Shown: positions 6,410 through 15,477 of the stretch, piece by piece
How the letters are laid out: every line of letters begins with the position of its first letter
Numbering within the stretch: the stretch's first letter is position 1
Assembly: GCF_037860755.1 (NCBI RefSeq)
Contig: NZ_JBBEOI010000016.1
Location: 1-34,733, forward strand
Origin: Aquipuribacter hungaricus
Lineage (GTDB): Bacteria; Actinomycetota; Actinomycetes; Actinomycetales; JBBAYJ01
Length of the DNA: 34,733 bases
Direction: 5' to 3'
Made by a program: the position numbers and the translations under genes
The notes under the pieces: model-generated
Databases searched by the model: none
The model's input: only the letters and a program-made list of their open reading frames with translations
Told to the model about the DNA's origin: nothing

Positions 6410-9400
6410 ATGCTCGGTCAGTCCCCGTCAGGCGGGCGGCGCCGTCGCGCCGGTCTCGCTGCACTCACGGGCCTCGCGCTCGTGGGTCCGCTGTCGTACG
6501 CGCCCTCGGTGGCCGCGTCGACCGTGGACCCCCTGCCCCCGCAGGAGCCAGGTGTCACGGTGCGCACGTACCTCACCGGCCAGCCGCTCAGCCAGCTCTG
6601 CACGATCAAGGAGGGCTCGACCCCGAACGTCGACCGCCTCGCCCCGGTCGTCGACCTCACCACCGCGGAGGACTTCGGCGCGGAGGACAACTTCCTGACC
6701 ACGGTCGACGCGAACCTGACCGTCCCCGCCGACGGCGACTACACCTTCCGGCTGACCAGCGACGACGGCTCCCGGCTGAGCGTCGGCGGCGAGGTCCTCG
6801 TGGACAACGACGGGCTCCACGGCGAGGTGGCTGTCGAGGGCACCGTGACGCTGACCGCGGGAACCCACCCCCTGTTCGTCGAGTTCTTCGAGGCCGGCTT
6901 CGGCCAGCGGCTGCTGCTGGAGTGGCGCGCACCCGGCACGGACGACTTCCAGGTCGTCCCCAGCTCTGTGCTGAGCACCGAGGCCGGCGTCGTCCGCGTG
7001 ACCGCCCCCGGCACCAAGTACTGCGAGGGCGCCACCGACACCGCGGGCGACGGGCTCAGGCTCGACTCCGTGCACCCCGGCTACGACCTGGTCGACCTGC
7101 GCCCCGAGGGCTTCGAGCCGATGGTGTCGGGGCTCGACCTGACCGACGACGGCGAGCTGGTGGTGCTGACCTCCGGCGCCGTCAGCCCGGCCGGCTACCC
7201 CGACGAGCCCACGCCCGGCGAGGTGTTCGTCCTGTCCGGCGTCGACGAGGCGGACGGCCCCGAGGACGTCACCTACACCCGCGTCGCCACCAACCTCGTC
7301 ACGCCCATGGGCGTCGACGTCATCGGCGACAGCATCTGGGTGTCGGAGAAGTACGGCCTGACCGAGCTCACCCCCGACACCGACGGCGACGGGCTCATGG
7401 AGCACCGGTCGCACGCCTCCTGGCCCAGCGGCGGCAACTTCCACGAGTTCGCCTTCGGCCTGCTGCACGACGAGGAGTACTTCTACGTCAGCCGGTCCGT
7501 GGCCATCAACAACGGTGGCGCCACGACGGACCCGCAGCCGGGCGAGGACGCCGGCACGAGCATCAAGATCGACCGCGAGACCGGTGAGGTCAGCCTGGTC
7601 GCGGGCGGTCTGCGCACCCCCAACGGCATGGGCTGGGGACCGGAGGACGGGCTGTTCGCCATGGACAACCAGGGCTCCTGGCTGCCGGCGTCGAAGATGG
7701 TCCACATCAAGCAGGACCGGTTCTTCAACCACTACACCAACCCGGCCGGGCCCTTCGACGACCAGCCGGTCACCCAGCCGGTCGTCTGGGTCCCCCAGAA
7801 CGAGATCGGCAACTCCCCCAGCACCCCGGTCATGGTGACCGAGGGCGTCTACGCGGGCCAGATGGTCTTCGGCGACGTCACCTACGGCGGCCTGCAGCGG
7901 GCGTTCCTGGAGAAGGTCGACGGTGAGTACCAGGGCGCCGTCTTCCGTCACACCGCGGGCCTCGAGGCCGGCGTCAACCGCACCATCATCGGTCCGGACG
8001 GCACCGTCTACGTCGGCGGCATCGGCGAGGCCGGCAACTGGAGCGAGCCCGGCAAGCTCCGCTACGGGCTGCAGAAGCTGACCCCGAACGGCGGCACCAC
8101 CTTCGACATGCAGTCGATGGAGGTCGTCGACGGCGGCTTCGAGATCACCTACACCGAGCCCCTGTCGGACGAGACGCTGGCCGGCATCGAGTCCGCCTAC
8201 CAGATCCAGCAGTGGCGCTACCTGCCCACCCCGTCCTACGGCGGGCCGAAGATCGACGAGGAGCCGCTGTTCGTCAGCGAGGCCACGGTGTCGGAGGACC
8301 GCACCAGCGTCACGCTGCAGGTCGACGGCCTCAGGCCGGGACGGGTCGTGCACCTGCGCTCCCCGAGGCCCTTCGCGGCCGCGGACGGCACCGAGCTGTG
8401 GAACACCGAGGCCTGGTACACCCTCAACTCCCTGCCCGGCTACGAGGCGCCCGCCGACCGCGGGTACCACGAGGCCGAGGAGGCCACGCTCCGCTTCGGC
8501 GCGAACGTGCAGACCGAGCACAGCGGCTACTCCGGTGCGGGCTTCGCCGGCGGCTTCTCCAACGCCGGCGCCGAGCTGACCTTCACCACCTCGGTGGAGC
8601 AGGCCGGTACGTACCCGGTCAACGTCCGCTACGCCAACGGGCCCAACCCCTTCTCCGGCACCAAGGAGGTCGCGCTGTACGTCAACGGCGCGAAGGTCGA
8701 CCCGGTCGCGTTCCCCGACACCGGTGACTGGAAGACGTGGGAGTGGCTCACCCGTGACCTGGCCCTGCAGGCCGGCGAGAACACCATCACCCTGAAGTAC
8801 GACGACGACGTCGACGGCAACGTCAACGTCGACGTGCTGACGGTCGGTGACCAGCTGGACATCTGCACCCCGACCCCGGCGGACGAGGGCTACACCTCGT
8901 TGTTCGACGGCACGCTGGCCTCCCTCGACAGCTGGCGGATGGCGGGCCCCGGCTCGTTCGGCCGCGTCGCCGACTGCAGCATCCGCGGCGAGGGCGGGCT
9001 CGGCCTGCTCTGGTTCACCGAGCAGCAGTTCTCCGACCAGTACACGCTCGCCCTGGACTGGAAGCTGGTCAAGGACGACAACGGCGGGATCTTCGTCGGC
9101 TTCCCGAACCCGGGGAACGACCCGTGGGTGGCCGTCAACTCCGGCTACGAGATCCAGGTCGACGCGACCGACGCCGCCGACCGCACCACCGGTGCCGTCT
9201 ACACCTTCCAGGGCGCGGACCCCGACGCCGTGGAGCAGGCGCTCAACCCGGTCGGCCGCTGGAACAGCTACGAGATCGCCGTCGACGGCGACCGCATCAG
9301 GATCAGCCTCAACGGCGTGCTGGTGAACGACTTCACCAGCACCGACCCCGCGCGCGACCTGGCCGGCTTCATCGGCGTCCAGAACCACGGTGGCGGCGAG

Positions 9401-11404
9401 ACCGTGTACTACCGCGACATCCAGGTCAAGGGCGGCGTCGACTTCGCCGGCAGCTACGAGGCCGAGGACGCCGAGCTGCTCGGCGGCGCGAACGTCGGCA
9501 CCGAGCACGCCGGCTACTCCGGCGCCGGCTACGTGCAGGGCATCGAGCAGGTGGGCGCGGGCGTGACCTTCGAGGTCGACGTCGACGCCGACGGCAGCTA
9601 CCCGCTGCACCTGGGCTACGCCAACGGGCCCAACCCCTTCGACGGCGACAAGACCCTGTCGCTGTACGTCAACGGGCAGGAGCAGGACGACCTCGTGCTG
9701 CCCCGCCTGGGCACCTGGAAGGCCTGGGGCACCGTGGTCCGCTCGGTCGACCTGCAGGAGGGCGCCAACAGCATCACGGTGCGCTTCGACGACGGTGACG
9801 ACGGCAACGTCAACCTGGACGTGCTCCGGGTGGGCGAGGTCCAGGAGGAGCCCGTCTACCTCGACAGCCACGAGGCCGAGGACGCCCAGCTCGGCGGCGG
9901 CGCCAACCCCAGCACGGAGCATGCCGGCTACTCCGGTTCCGGCTACGTGCAGGGCTTCCAGCAGGTCGGCGCCGAGGTCACGTTCGAGGTGGACGTGCCG
10001 GACAACGGGCGGTACCCGCTGCACCTGCGCTACGCCAACGGCCCGAACCCCTTCGACGGGGACAAGACGGTGTCGATGTACGTCAACGGCACCGAGGTCG
10101 ACCAGCTCGTCCTGCCGCGCACCGGCGCCTGGGCGACCTGGAGCACCGTGGTCCGTGAGGCCGCCCTGGTGGCCGGCACCAACACCGTGACCATCCGCTA
10201 CGAGGACGGCGACGACGGCAACGTCAACCTCGACGTCCTCAAGGTGGGCGAGTACCTGGGCCCGGTCCTCATCGGCAGCTACGAGGCCGAGGACGCCGGG
10301 CTGGCCGGCAGCGCCAACGTCAGCACGGAGCACGCCGGGTTCACCGGCAGCGGCTACGTGCAGGGCTTCGGCGACGTCGGGGCCGGGGTGACCTTCGAGG
10401 TGGAGGTCGACGAGGCCGGGACGTACCCGCTGCACCTGCGCTACGCCAACGGCCCCAACCCGTTCCAGGGCGACAAGAGCGTGTCGATGTACGTCAACGG
10501 CACGGAGCTCGACGAGCTCGTCCTGCCGAGCACCGGCACCTGGCCGACCTGGGGCACCGTGGAGCGCGAGGTCGCCCTAGACGCGGGCGTCAACACCGTC
10601 TCGGTCCGCCACGAGGCGGGCGACGACGGCCACGTCAACCTCGACGCGCTCCTGGTCGAGGCGGCCGTGGAGACCTCGGAGCCGGACACCACGGCGCCGG
10701 TCACCGCGGCGACCGTGTCGGGCACGCCGGTCGAGGGCTGGCACACCGACGAGCCCACCGTCACCCTCACCGCCACCGACGACGGCGACGTCGCCGGCAC
10801 GGAGTACCAGCTGGGCGACGGCGGGTGGGTCGTCTACACCGGGCCCTTCGCCGTGACCGGGGAGGGCGAGCACGTGGTCCGGTTCCGCTCCACCGACGCC
10901 GCCGGCAACGTGGAGGAGGCGCAGAGCATCGAGCTCCGCGTAGACACCCGCGCGCCGGAGGTCACGTGGGAGGGCGCGACGTCCTACACGATCGACCAGG
11001 ACGTCAGCGTGACCTGCTCGGCCGTCGACCCGGAGCCGGGCTCCGGTCTGGCCGACGACACCTGCTCCGACGTCGAGGGCCGCGCCTGGTTCTTCGGCTC
11101 CGGCGCCCACGAGCTCGAGGCCTCGGCCACCGACGTCGCAGGCAACACCGGCACGTCGACGGCGACGTTCGAGGTCCAGGTCACCTTCGACTCCCTCGCG
11201 TCCGTCGTCGAGGAGCTCGTCGACAACCGGGGCGCCGTGCGCGGGCTGACCGACAAGCTCGAGCGGGCCGAGGACGCGGACCGTCCGCGCACCCGGGCCG
11301 CCCTGCTGGCCGCGTTCGACCGCCAGCTGGCCGGGCAGGTCGGTCGCTCGGTGAGCGCCGAGCACGCCGAGATGCTGGACGGCTTCACGGACGAGCTGGA
11401 GTGA
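6410..11404 (+). CDS. Giant secreted multidomain protein: PA14, beta-propeller, CBM x4, DUF1080, Ig-like domains
   Basis: The protein has 1664 residues; the ATG at 6410 follows GAGGAGGAG. Residues 1-37 are a Sec signal (RRRR, hydrophobic core, VAAS). About 48-190 is a PA14 domain (DGDYTFRLTSDDGSRLSVGG). About 217-560 is a sugar-dehydrogenase/NHL-like propeller (GLRTPNGMGWGPEDGL, GPDGTVYVGG), and 563-680 a beta domain often found after such propellers. Four CBM6/35-like modules start with (Y/H)EAE near 685, 1014, 1151 and 1288, each with YANGPNPF and a DGNVN(L/V)D end. Between modules 1 and 2, about 828-1008, is a DUF1080 (3-keto-disaccharide hydrolase, LamG-like) domain with SLFDGTL and YYRDIQVKGG. 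Residues 1425-1514 are an OmpL47-like domain, then an Ig-like domain with a Cys pair, then a 70-residue charged helical tail. There is no sortase signal. It probably binds and modifies glycosides outside the cell; which domain is catalytic is inference. Confidence 0.9.
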   Translation: MLGQSPSGGRRRRAGLAALTGLALVGPLSYAPSVAASTVDPLPPQEPGVTVRTYLTGQPLSQLCTIKEGSTPNVDRLAPVVDLTTAEDFGAEDNFLTTVDANLTVPADGDYTFRLTSDDGSRLSVGGEVLVDNDGLHGEVAVEGTVTLTAGTHPLFVEFFEAGFGQRLLLEWRAPGTDDFQVVPSSVLSTEAGVVRVTAPGTKYCEGATDTAGDGLRLDSVHPGYDLVDLRPEGFEPMVSGLDLTDDGELVVLTSGAVSPAGYPDEPTPGEVFVLSGVDEADGPEDVTYTRVATNLVTPMGVDVIGDSIWVSEKYGLTELTPDTDGDGLMEHRSHASWPSGGNFHEFAFGLLHDEEYFYVSRSVAINNGGATTDPQPGEDAGTSIKIDRETGEVSLVAGGLRTPNGMGWGPEDGLFAMDNQGSWLPASKMVHIKQDRFFNHYTNPAGPFDDQPVTQPVVWVPQNEIGNSPSTPVMVTEGVYAGQMVFGDVTYGGLQRAFLEKVDGEYQGAVFRHTAGLEAGVNRTIIGPDGTVYVGGIGEAGNWSEPGKLRYGLQKLTPNGGTTFDMQSMEVVDGGFEITYTEPLSDETLAGIESAYQIQQWRYLPTPSYGGPKIDEEPLFVSEATVSEDRTSVTLQVDGLRPGRVVHLRSPRPFAAADGTELWNTEAWYTLNSLPGYEAPADRGYHEAEEATLRFGANVQTEHSGYSGAGFAGGFSNAGAELTFTTSVEQAGTYPVNVRYANGPNPFSGTKEVALYVNGAKVDPVAFPDTGDWKTWEWLTRDLALQAGENTITLKYDDDVDGNVNVDVLTVGDQLDICTPTPADEGYTSLFDGTLASLDSWRMAGPGSFGRVADCSIRGEGGLGLLWFTEQQFSDQYTLALDWKLVKDDNGGIFVGFPNPGNDPWVAVNSGYEIQVDATDAADRTTGAVYTFQGADPDAVEQALNPVGRWNSYEIAVDGDRIRISLNGVLVNDFTSTDPARDLAGFIGVQNHGGGETVYYRDIQVKGGVDFAGSYEAEDAELLGGANVGTEHAGYSGAGYVQGIEQVGAGVTFEVDVDADGSYPLHLGYANGPNPFDGDKTLSLYVNGQEQDDLVLPRLGTWKAWGTVVRSVDLQEGANSITVRFDDGDDGNVNLDVLRVGEVQEEPVYLDSHEAEDAQLGGGANPSTEHAGYSGSGYVQGFQQVGAEVTFEVDVPDNGRYPLHLRYANGPNPFDGDKTVSMYVNGTEVDQLVLPRTGAWATWSTVVREAALVAGTNTVTIRYEDGDDGNVNLDVLKVGEYLGPVLIGSYEAEDAGLAGSANVSTEHAGFTGSGYVQGFGDVGAGVTFEVEVDEAGTYPLHLRYANGPNPFQGDKSVSMYVNGTELDELVLPSTGTWPTWGTVEREVALDAGVNTVSVRHEAGDDGHVNLDALLVEAAVETSEPDTTAPVTAATVSGTPVEGWHTDEPTVTLTATDDGDVAGTEYQLGDGGWVVYTGPFAVTGEGEHVVRFRSTDAAGNVEEAQSIELRVDTRAPEVTWEGATSYTIDQDVSVTCSAVDPEPGSGLADDTCSDVEGRAWFFGSGAHELEASATDVAGNTGTSTATFEVQVTFDSLASVVEELVDNRGAVRGLTDKLERAEDADRPRTRAALLAAFDRQLAGQVGRSVSAEHAEMLDGFTDELE
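9449..10660 (+). repeat. Three tandem CBM coding repeats (about 411-414 bp each)
   Basis: The GAGGCCGAGGAC starts lie at 9458, 9872 and 10283. Long stretches such as those encoding YANGPNPF and GDDGNVNLDVL are nearly identical in DNA, including wobble bases, pointing to recent duplication or gene conversion. A fourth, more diverged copy lies at about 8461-8850, separated from the others by the DUF1080 segment. Confidence 0.85.
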
Positions 11405-11420
11405 TCTAGCCCGTTCCCGG

Positions 11421-11462
11421 CGACGGCCGGGGTGGGTCCGCGAGGACCTGCCCCGGCCGTCG
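11421..11462 (+). terminator. Strong hairpin terminator after the large secreted-protein gene
   Basis: CGACGGCCGGGG pairs perfectly with CCCCGGCCGTCG, and the interior adds GGTCC-GCGA-GGACC, giving a nearly continuous stem of about 17 bp. It starts 17 bp after the stop codon. The rest of 11463-11591 holds no gene that I can support. Confidence 0.8.
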
Positions 11463-11591
11463 TCGTCCTGGGCGGCCCTGCCCCATGGTGTCGCCCTGGG
11501 GACGGAGACGAGATGCGCGCAGGATGCACGCGGTGCGACGACGAACGGCCCCTCCCCCACGTCTCCGCAGGTGAGGGGCCGTCCGAGGTTG

Positions 11592-11664
11592 CTCCCGCCA
11601 CTGGACTCGAACCAGTAACCTGCCGGTTAACAGCCGGCTGCTCTGCCAATTGAGCTAGGCGGGA
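11592..11664 (-). tRNA. tRNA-Asn (anticodon GUU)
   Basis: The minus strand reads TCCCGCC, TAGCTCAATTGGCAGAGC, an anticodon stem-loop with CTGTTAA, then GGTTCGAGTCC and GGCGGGA with discriminator G. All stems pair, and G73 with anticodon GTT is standard for Asn. CCA is not encoded. Confidence 0.95.
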
Positions 11665-11738
11665 TCGTGCACCGCGGGCACCACAGGTGGCCCCCGCGTC
11701 GACGAGGTTAGCACCGCCCCGTCCTGCACCGGTGCACC

Positions 11739-12278
11739 TCAGGTCCGGCCGGGCCGCCCGCGCTCGTCGAGCCGGAGGTCGGCGGTCATGTCCCGGCGGG
11801 CCTGCTCGACCTGCGCGGCCACCTCGGGCACCGAGGGGTCGATGCCGGGGTCGACCGCCAGCTGCAGCGTGACCTCCTCCTCCGGGGTCCGGCGCGCGAC
11901 GACGTGAACACCCTTGCCCCGGCGGACCTCGACGAGCCGGACCACGACGACGCTGTTCTGCACCCGCTCGCGCACGGTCTCCGGCAGCCGCCCGGGGCTG
12001 GCCCCGACCGGGACGCTCCACCGGGCGCCGTCGACGAGGCGGACGTCGAGCAGCTGCTCGCTCGGCACCGTCGTCGCGGTGCGGACGTCGGTCCACGCCA
12101 CCCGGCGGGCGGTGTCCGGGACCCCGCCCTCCCCCAGCGTGGTGACCACGTGCAGGGCGTGCGTGGTGGCGAACGTCCAGCCGCCGTCGACCGCCGCCAC
12201 GGCCAGGACCCGCTCCCCCGGCCCCAGGCCTGCCGCCGCCAGCACCGGGGCGGGCAGGCGCACCCGGCGCCACCTCAC
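11739..12278 (-). CDS. Conserved hypothetical protein coupled to dnaG, PH-like
   Basis: The protein has 179 residues. Its GTG at 12278 overlaps the dnaG stop in a GTGA, so it is translationally coupled to primase. It starts VRWRRVRLPAPVLAAAGLGPGERVLAVA and continues with alternating short beta strands (WTFATTHALHVV, RRVAWTDVRTATTV, LLDVRLVDGARWSVPV), ending in a charged helix. This looks like the small PH-like protein often found just after dnaG in actinobacteria, involved in no pathway I can name. There is no signal peptide. The same frame stays open far upstream through dnaG, but that extension is only an out-of-frame shadow. Confidence 0.75.
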   Translation of the reverse strand: MRWRRVRLPAPVLAAAGLGPGERVLAVAAVDGGWTFATTHALHVVTTLGEGGVPDTARRVAWTDVRTATTVPSEQLLDVRLVDGARWSVPVGASPGRLPETVRERVQNSVVVVRLVEVRRGKGVHVVARRTPEEEVTLQLAVDPGIDPSVPEVAAQVEQARRDMTADLRLDERGRPGRT

Positions 12279-14137
12279 GGCGTGCCCGTCGCGCGCTCGC
12301 GGACCGCGCGCTGGTGCCGCTCGGCGTCCATCAGCTTCGAGAAGGCGTCGGTCCAGGCGTCGGGCTCCTGCTCGCGGTCCAGGCGGCCGAGCCGTCGCTT
12401 GGCGTCCATCACCGTCCGGTTGGCCTCGACCTCGGCGACCTTGGCGACCATCCCGACCGCGAACCGGGGCAGGTCCTTCTCCCCGGCCGGCAGGTCCATG
12501 ACGGCCAGCCGGGTGACCAGCTGCTCGACGGCGCTCGGGGCGGCCTCGCGGACGGCGGCGACCAGCTCGGCGCCGGTCCGCCCGGTCGCGCCGCCCACGG
12601 CCATGATCGACTCGTGCACCACCCGGTGCGCGGGCACGGTGAACGCGTCGTCGCCGAGGGTGTCGACCTGGGCACCCACGTGGTCGGGCACCTGCAGCGC
12701 GCAGGCCAGGGCGAACCGCTCGGTGGTCGCGACCGGGTCGTCGGCGTCCACCCGGGTCTGCGAGGAGCGCGAGGCGAGCTGCTGGGCCCCGTCCGAGCGC
12801 GACGCCCGGGCCACCCGCGCGACGACGAAGGCCTCGTCGAGGAAGCCGAGCCAGCGGTCGAGGTTGACGGCGTACCGGTAGCGGAGCTCGCGGTCCTTGA
12901 TCGAGGCGACGATGGGCGCGGCCGCGTCGAGCCCGGCCAGGCGCCCCTCCTCGGTGTCGAGGTCGAACTGCGCGAACGTCGAGCGGATGGCGAACTCGAA
13001 CAGCGGCACCCGCCGGTCGACGAGCGCGCGCACCGCCGCGTCCCCCTCGGCCTGGCGCAGGTCGCACGGGTCCTTGCCGGACGGCTCGACCGCGACGAAG
13101 GTGCGGGCGACGAACTGCTGGTCGGAGGCGAAGGCGCGCATGGCCGCCTTCTGCCCGGCGGAGTCGCCGTCGAAGGTGAAGATGATCTCGCCGGTCGCCG
13201 TGACGTCGCCGATGAGGCGGCGGGCGGTGCGCGCGTGGTCGTCGCCGAACGCCGTGCCGCAGGTGGCGACCGCGGTGGTCACCCCGGCCAGGTGGGCGGC
13301 CATGACGTCGGTGTAGCCCTCGACGACCACGAGCCGGCGCTCGCGGGCGATGTCGCGCTTGGCCAGGTCGACGCCGTAGAGCACCTGCGACTTCTTGTAC
13401 AGCGGCGTCTCGGAGGTGTTGAGGTACTTGGCCTCGATCCGGTCGTCGTCGTACAGCCGGCGCGCGCCGAACCCGACGACGTCGCCCGTGACGTCGCGGA
13501 TCGGCCACATGAGCCGGCCCCGGAACCGGTCGTAGACCCGGCCCTGGCTGTTCCGCCCGGCCAGGCCGGACACCATGAGCTCCTCCTCGGTGAACCCGCG
13601 CCCGCGCAGGTGCCGCAGCAGCTCCTCGCCGCCGCGCGGGGAGTACCCGACGCCGAAGTGCTCGGCCGCGGCCCGGTCGAAGCCGCGCTCGGCGAGCAGG
13701 GTCCGCGCCTCGCCGGCGTCGGGGGTCATGAGCTGCTCGGCGTACCACTGGGCGGACGCGGCGTTGGCGTCGACGAGGCGCTGCCGCTGCCCGACCGGCT
13801 GCCGCGGGGCACCGCCGCGCCCGCCCGGGGTCTCGTCGTAGCGCAGCTGGACACCGACGCGGGCGGCGAGCCGCTCCACGGCGTCGGAGAAGCCGAGGTG
13901 GTCGATCTTCATGACGAAGGCGATGGCGTCGCCGCCCTCGTCGCAGCCGAAGCAGTGCCAGAGCCCGACCGCGGGACGGACCTGGAACGACGGCGACTTC
14001 TCGTCGTGGAACGGGCACAGGCCCTTGAGGGAGCCGGACCCGGCCCGCCGGAGCGCGACGTGGTCGCCGACGAGCTCGTCGAGGTGGACCTTCTCCTTGA
14101 CGGTGGCGACGTCCTCGTCCTTGATCCGCCCGGCCAC
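12275..14137 (-). CDS. dnaG: DNA primase DnaG
   Basis: The protein has 620 residues, normal for actinobacterial primase. It makes the RNA primers for replication forks together with the replicative helicase. The N-terminal CHC2 zinc domain has C41, H44, C62 and C65 (CPFHDEKSPSF, WHCFGCDEGGD). The RNA polymerase core follows, with a TOPRIM segment from about residue 260 (LVVVEGYTDVMAAHLAG ... IIFTFDGDSAGQKAA). The C-terminal third is helical and would bind DnaB. The start is a GTG at 14137 with no Shine-Dalgarno but a TAGACT box 6 nt upstream, indicating a leaderless mRNA. The gene lies downstream of dgt on the same strand with a 59-bp gap. Confidence 0.97.
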   Translation of the reverse strand: MAGRIKDEDVATVKEKVHLDELVGDHVALRRAGSGSLKGLCPFHDEKSPSFQVRPAVGLWHCFGCDEGGDAIAFVMKIDHLGFSDAVERLAARVGVQLRYDETPGGRGGAPRQPVGQRQRLVDANAASAQWYAEQLMTPDAGEARTLLAERGFDRAAAEHFGVGYSPRGGEELLRHLRGRGFTEEELMVSGLAGRNSQGRVYDRFRGRLMWPIRDVTGDVVGFGARRLYDDDRIEAKYLNTSETPLYKKSQVLYGVDLAKRDIARERRLVVVEGYTDVMAAHLAGVTTAVATCGTAFGDDHARTARRLIGDVTATGEIIFTFDGDSAGQKAAMRAFASDQQFVARTFVAVEPSGKDPCDLRQAEGDAAVRALVDRRVPLFEFAIRSTFAQFDLDTEEGRLAGLDAAAPIVASIKDRELRYRYAVNLDRWLGFLDEAFVVARVARASRSDGAQQLASRSSQTRVDADDPVATTERFALACALQVPDHVGAQVDTLGDDAFTVPAHRVVHESIMAVGGATGRTGAELVAAVREAAPSAVEQLVTRLAVMDLPAGEKDLPRFAVGMVAKVAEVEANRTVMDAKRRLGRLDREQEPDAWTDAFSKLMDAERHQRAVRERATGTP

Positions 14138-14143
14138 CGCACG

Positions 14144-14149
14144 AGTCTA
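14144..14149 (-). promoter_or_regulatory. -10 box of leaderless dnaG promoter
   Basis: On the minus strand TAGACT is followed by CGTGCG and then the GTG start, so the transcript should begin at or next to the start codon. Confidence 0.5.
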
Positions 14150-14196
14150 GGTCGCCCCCGGGCACCCCCCGTGCGGGCCCGGGGCCGCCTGTGGGC

Positions 14197-15477
14197 TCAG
14201 CCGACCAGGCTGCGGTGCCAGACCACGGCGCTCGTGTCGGTGAGCGCGGCGACCTGGTCCACGACCACCCGCAGGGCCGCGGCGTCGTCGGCCGCCTCGG
14301 CGAGGTCGGCCGCGTACGGCGGCTGCATGACCTCCCCGCCCACCACGAGGAGGGCGTCGACGAGCTCGGCGAGCAGCTCCTGCTGCTGGGCGTACACGGG
14401 CAGCCGCTCGTCGGCGCTCATGACGTAGTGCGCCGCGACGGCCTTGAGAGCGACGACCTCCGCGACGGTGTCCTCGGGGACGACGAGGCCGGCGCCGTGC
14501 CGGGTGAGCGGCCCGTCGCCGTACCGGGCGCGGGTGGCCTCGTCGGCCGCCCCGGCGAACCGGCCCACGAGGGCGCTCGTCATCGTCTTCAGCGCCGCGA
14601 GGCCGCGACGGCTGCCGTCGAACCCCTCGACCCACTCCGGCAGCGCCTGCAGCCGCAGCAGGGCGGCCTCGACCGAGCCGCCGTCCACCCCGGTGCCGTA
14701 CCAGCGGGCGGCGGTCGCGGCGACGTCGGCGCGCTCGGCCGGCGAGCGGAGGACGCCGAGGTCGAGCCGGTCGGCGACGACGCCGTCCTCGACGTCGTGG
14801 ACGCTGTAGGCCACGTCGTCGGCGAGGTCCATGACCTGGGCCTCGAGGCTCCTCGCCCCGGGCGCGGCGCCCTCGCGCAGCCAGGCGAAGACGGCCAGGT
14901 CGTCGGCGTAGACGCCGAACTTCCCCTCCGGCAGGCCCTCGGGCTGGTCCCCGCGCGGCCACGGGTACTTGGTCGCGGCGTCCAGGGTGGCCCGGGTCAG
15001 GTTGAGGCCGGCGCTGCTGCCGTCCTCGCGCACGACCTTGGGCTCGAGCCGGGTGAGCACGCGAAGGGTCTGGGCGTTGCCCTCGAACCCGCCGACCTCG
15101 GCGGCCACCTCGTCCAGCACGGTCTCGCCGGTGTGGCCGAAGGGAGGGTGCCCGAGGTCGTGGGCCAGGCACGCCGCGTCGACGACGTCGGGGTCGCAGC
15201 CGAGCCCGGCGCCGAGCTCGCGGCCGACCTGCGCCACCTCCAGGGAGTGCGTCAGGCGGTTCCGGACGAAGTCGTCGCTGTCGGGGCCGACGACCTGCGT
15301 CTTGGCGGCCAGCCGGCGCAGCGCGGAGGCGTGGAGCACCCGGGCCCGGTCGCGCGCGAAGGCGGTACGGCGGCTGCTCTTGGCCGGCTCGGGGACGAGC
15401 CGATCGCGCGCGCGGTCGTCGTAGCCGGCGACCTCGCCGTCACGGTCCCTGTCCTCCTGCGGGGGGCGGGTGCTCAC
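14197..15477 (-). CDS. dgt: Deoxyguanosinetriphosphate triphosphohydrolase-like protein (dGTPase)
   Basis: The protein has 426 residues. It belongs to the HD-domain dGTPases that cleave dNTP to nucleoside and triphosphate, trimming dNTP pools. Metal ligands of the HD site are visible: RNRLTHSLEVAQ (H), CLAHDLGHPPFGHTGE (HD) and AYSVHDVED (D). The start GTG overlaps the stop of the YdcF/SanA-like gene by 4 nt (GTGA), so they are co-translated. The position next to dnaG is conserved in actinobacteria and fits a DNA-metabolism cluster. Confidence 0.93.
   Translation of the reverse strand: MSTRPPQEDRDRDGEVAGYDDRARDRLVPEPAKSSRRTAFARDRARVLHASALRRLAAKTQVVGPDSDDFVRNRLTHSLEVAQVGRELGAGLGCDPDVVDAACLAHDLGHPPFGHTGETVLDEVAAEVGGFEGNAQTLRVLTRLEPKVVREDGSSAGLNLTRATLDAATKYPWPRGDQPEGLPEGKFGVYADDLAVFAWLREGAAPGARSLEAQVMDLADDVAYSVHDVEDGVVADRLDLGVLRSPAERADVAATAARWYGTGVDGGSVEAALLRLQALPEWVEGFDGSRRGLAALKTMTSALVGRFAGAADEATRARYGDGPLTRHGAGLVVPEDTVAEVVALKAVAAHYVMSADERLPVYAQQQELLAELVDALLVVGGEVMQPPYAADLAEAADDAAALRVVVDQVAALTDTSAVVWHRSLVG

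Noticed and set aside
6428-10435. A 1335-codon open frame on the minus strand opposite the large secreted-protein gene
   Set aside because: Its translation is His/Val/Gly/Asp-biased without domains, and it mirrors repeats of the sense gene; in very GC-rich DNA the frame opposite a real gene often stays open.
11739-14165. An 808-codon minus-strand frame running through dnaG
   Set aside because: Only its last 180 codons, after the GTGA overlap, look like a protein; the upstream part is an Arg-rich shadow of dnaG.
12314-14428. A 704-codon plus-strand frame opposite dnaG
   Set aside because: Shadow of dnaG; Val/Gly/Asp-rich with no recognisable motif.
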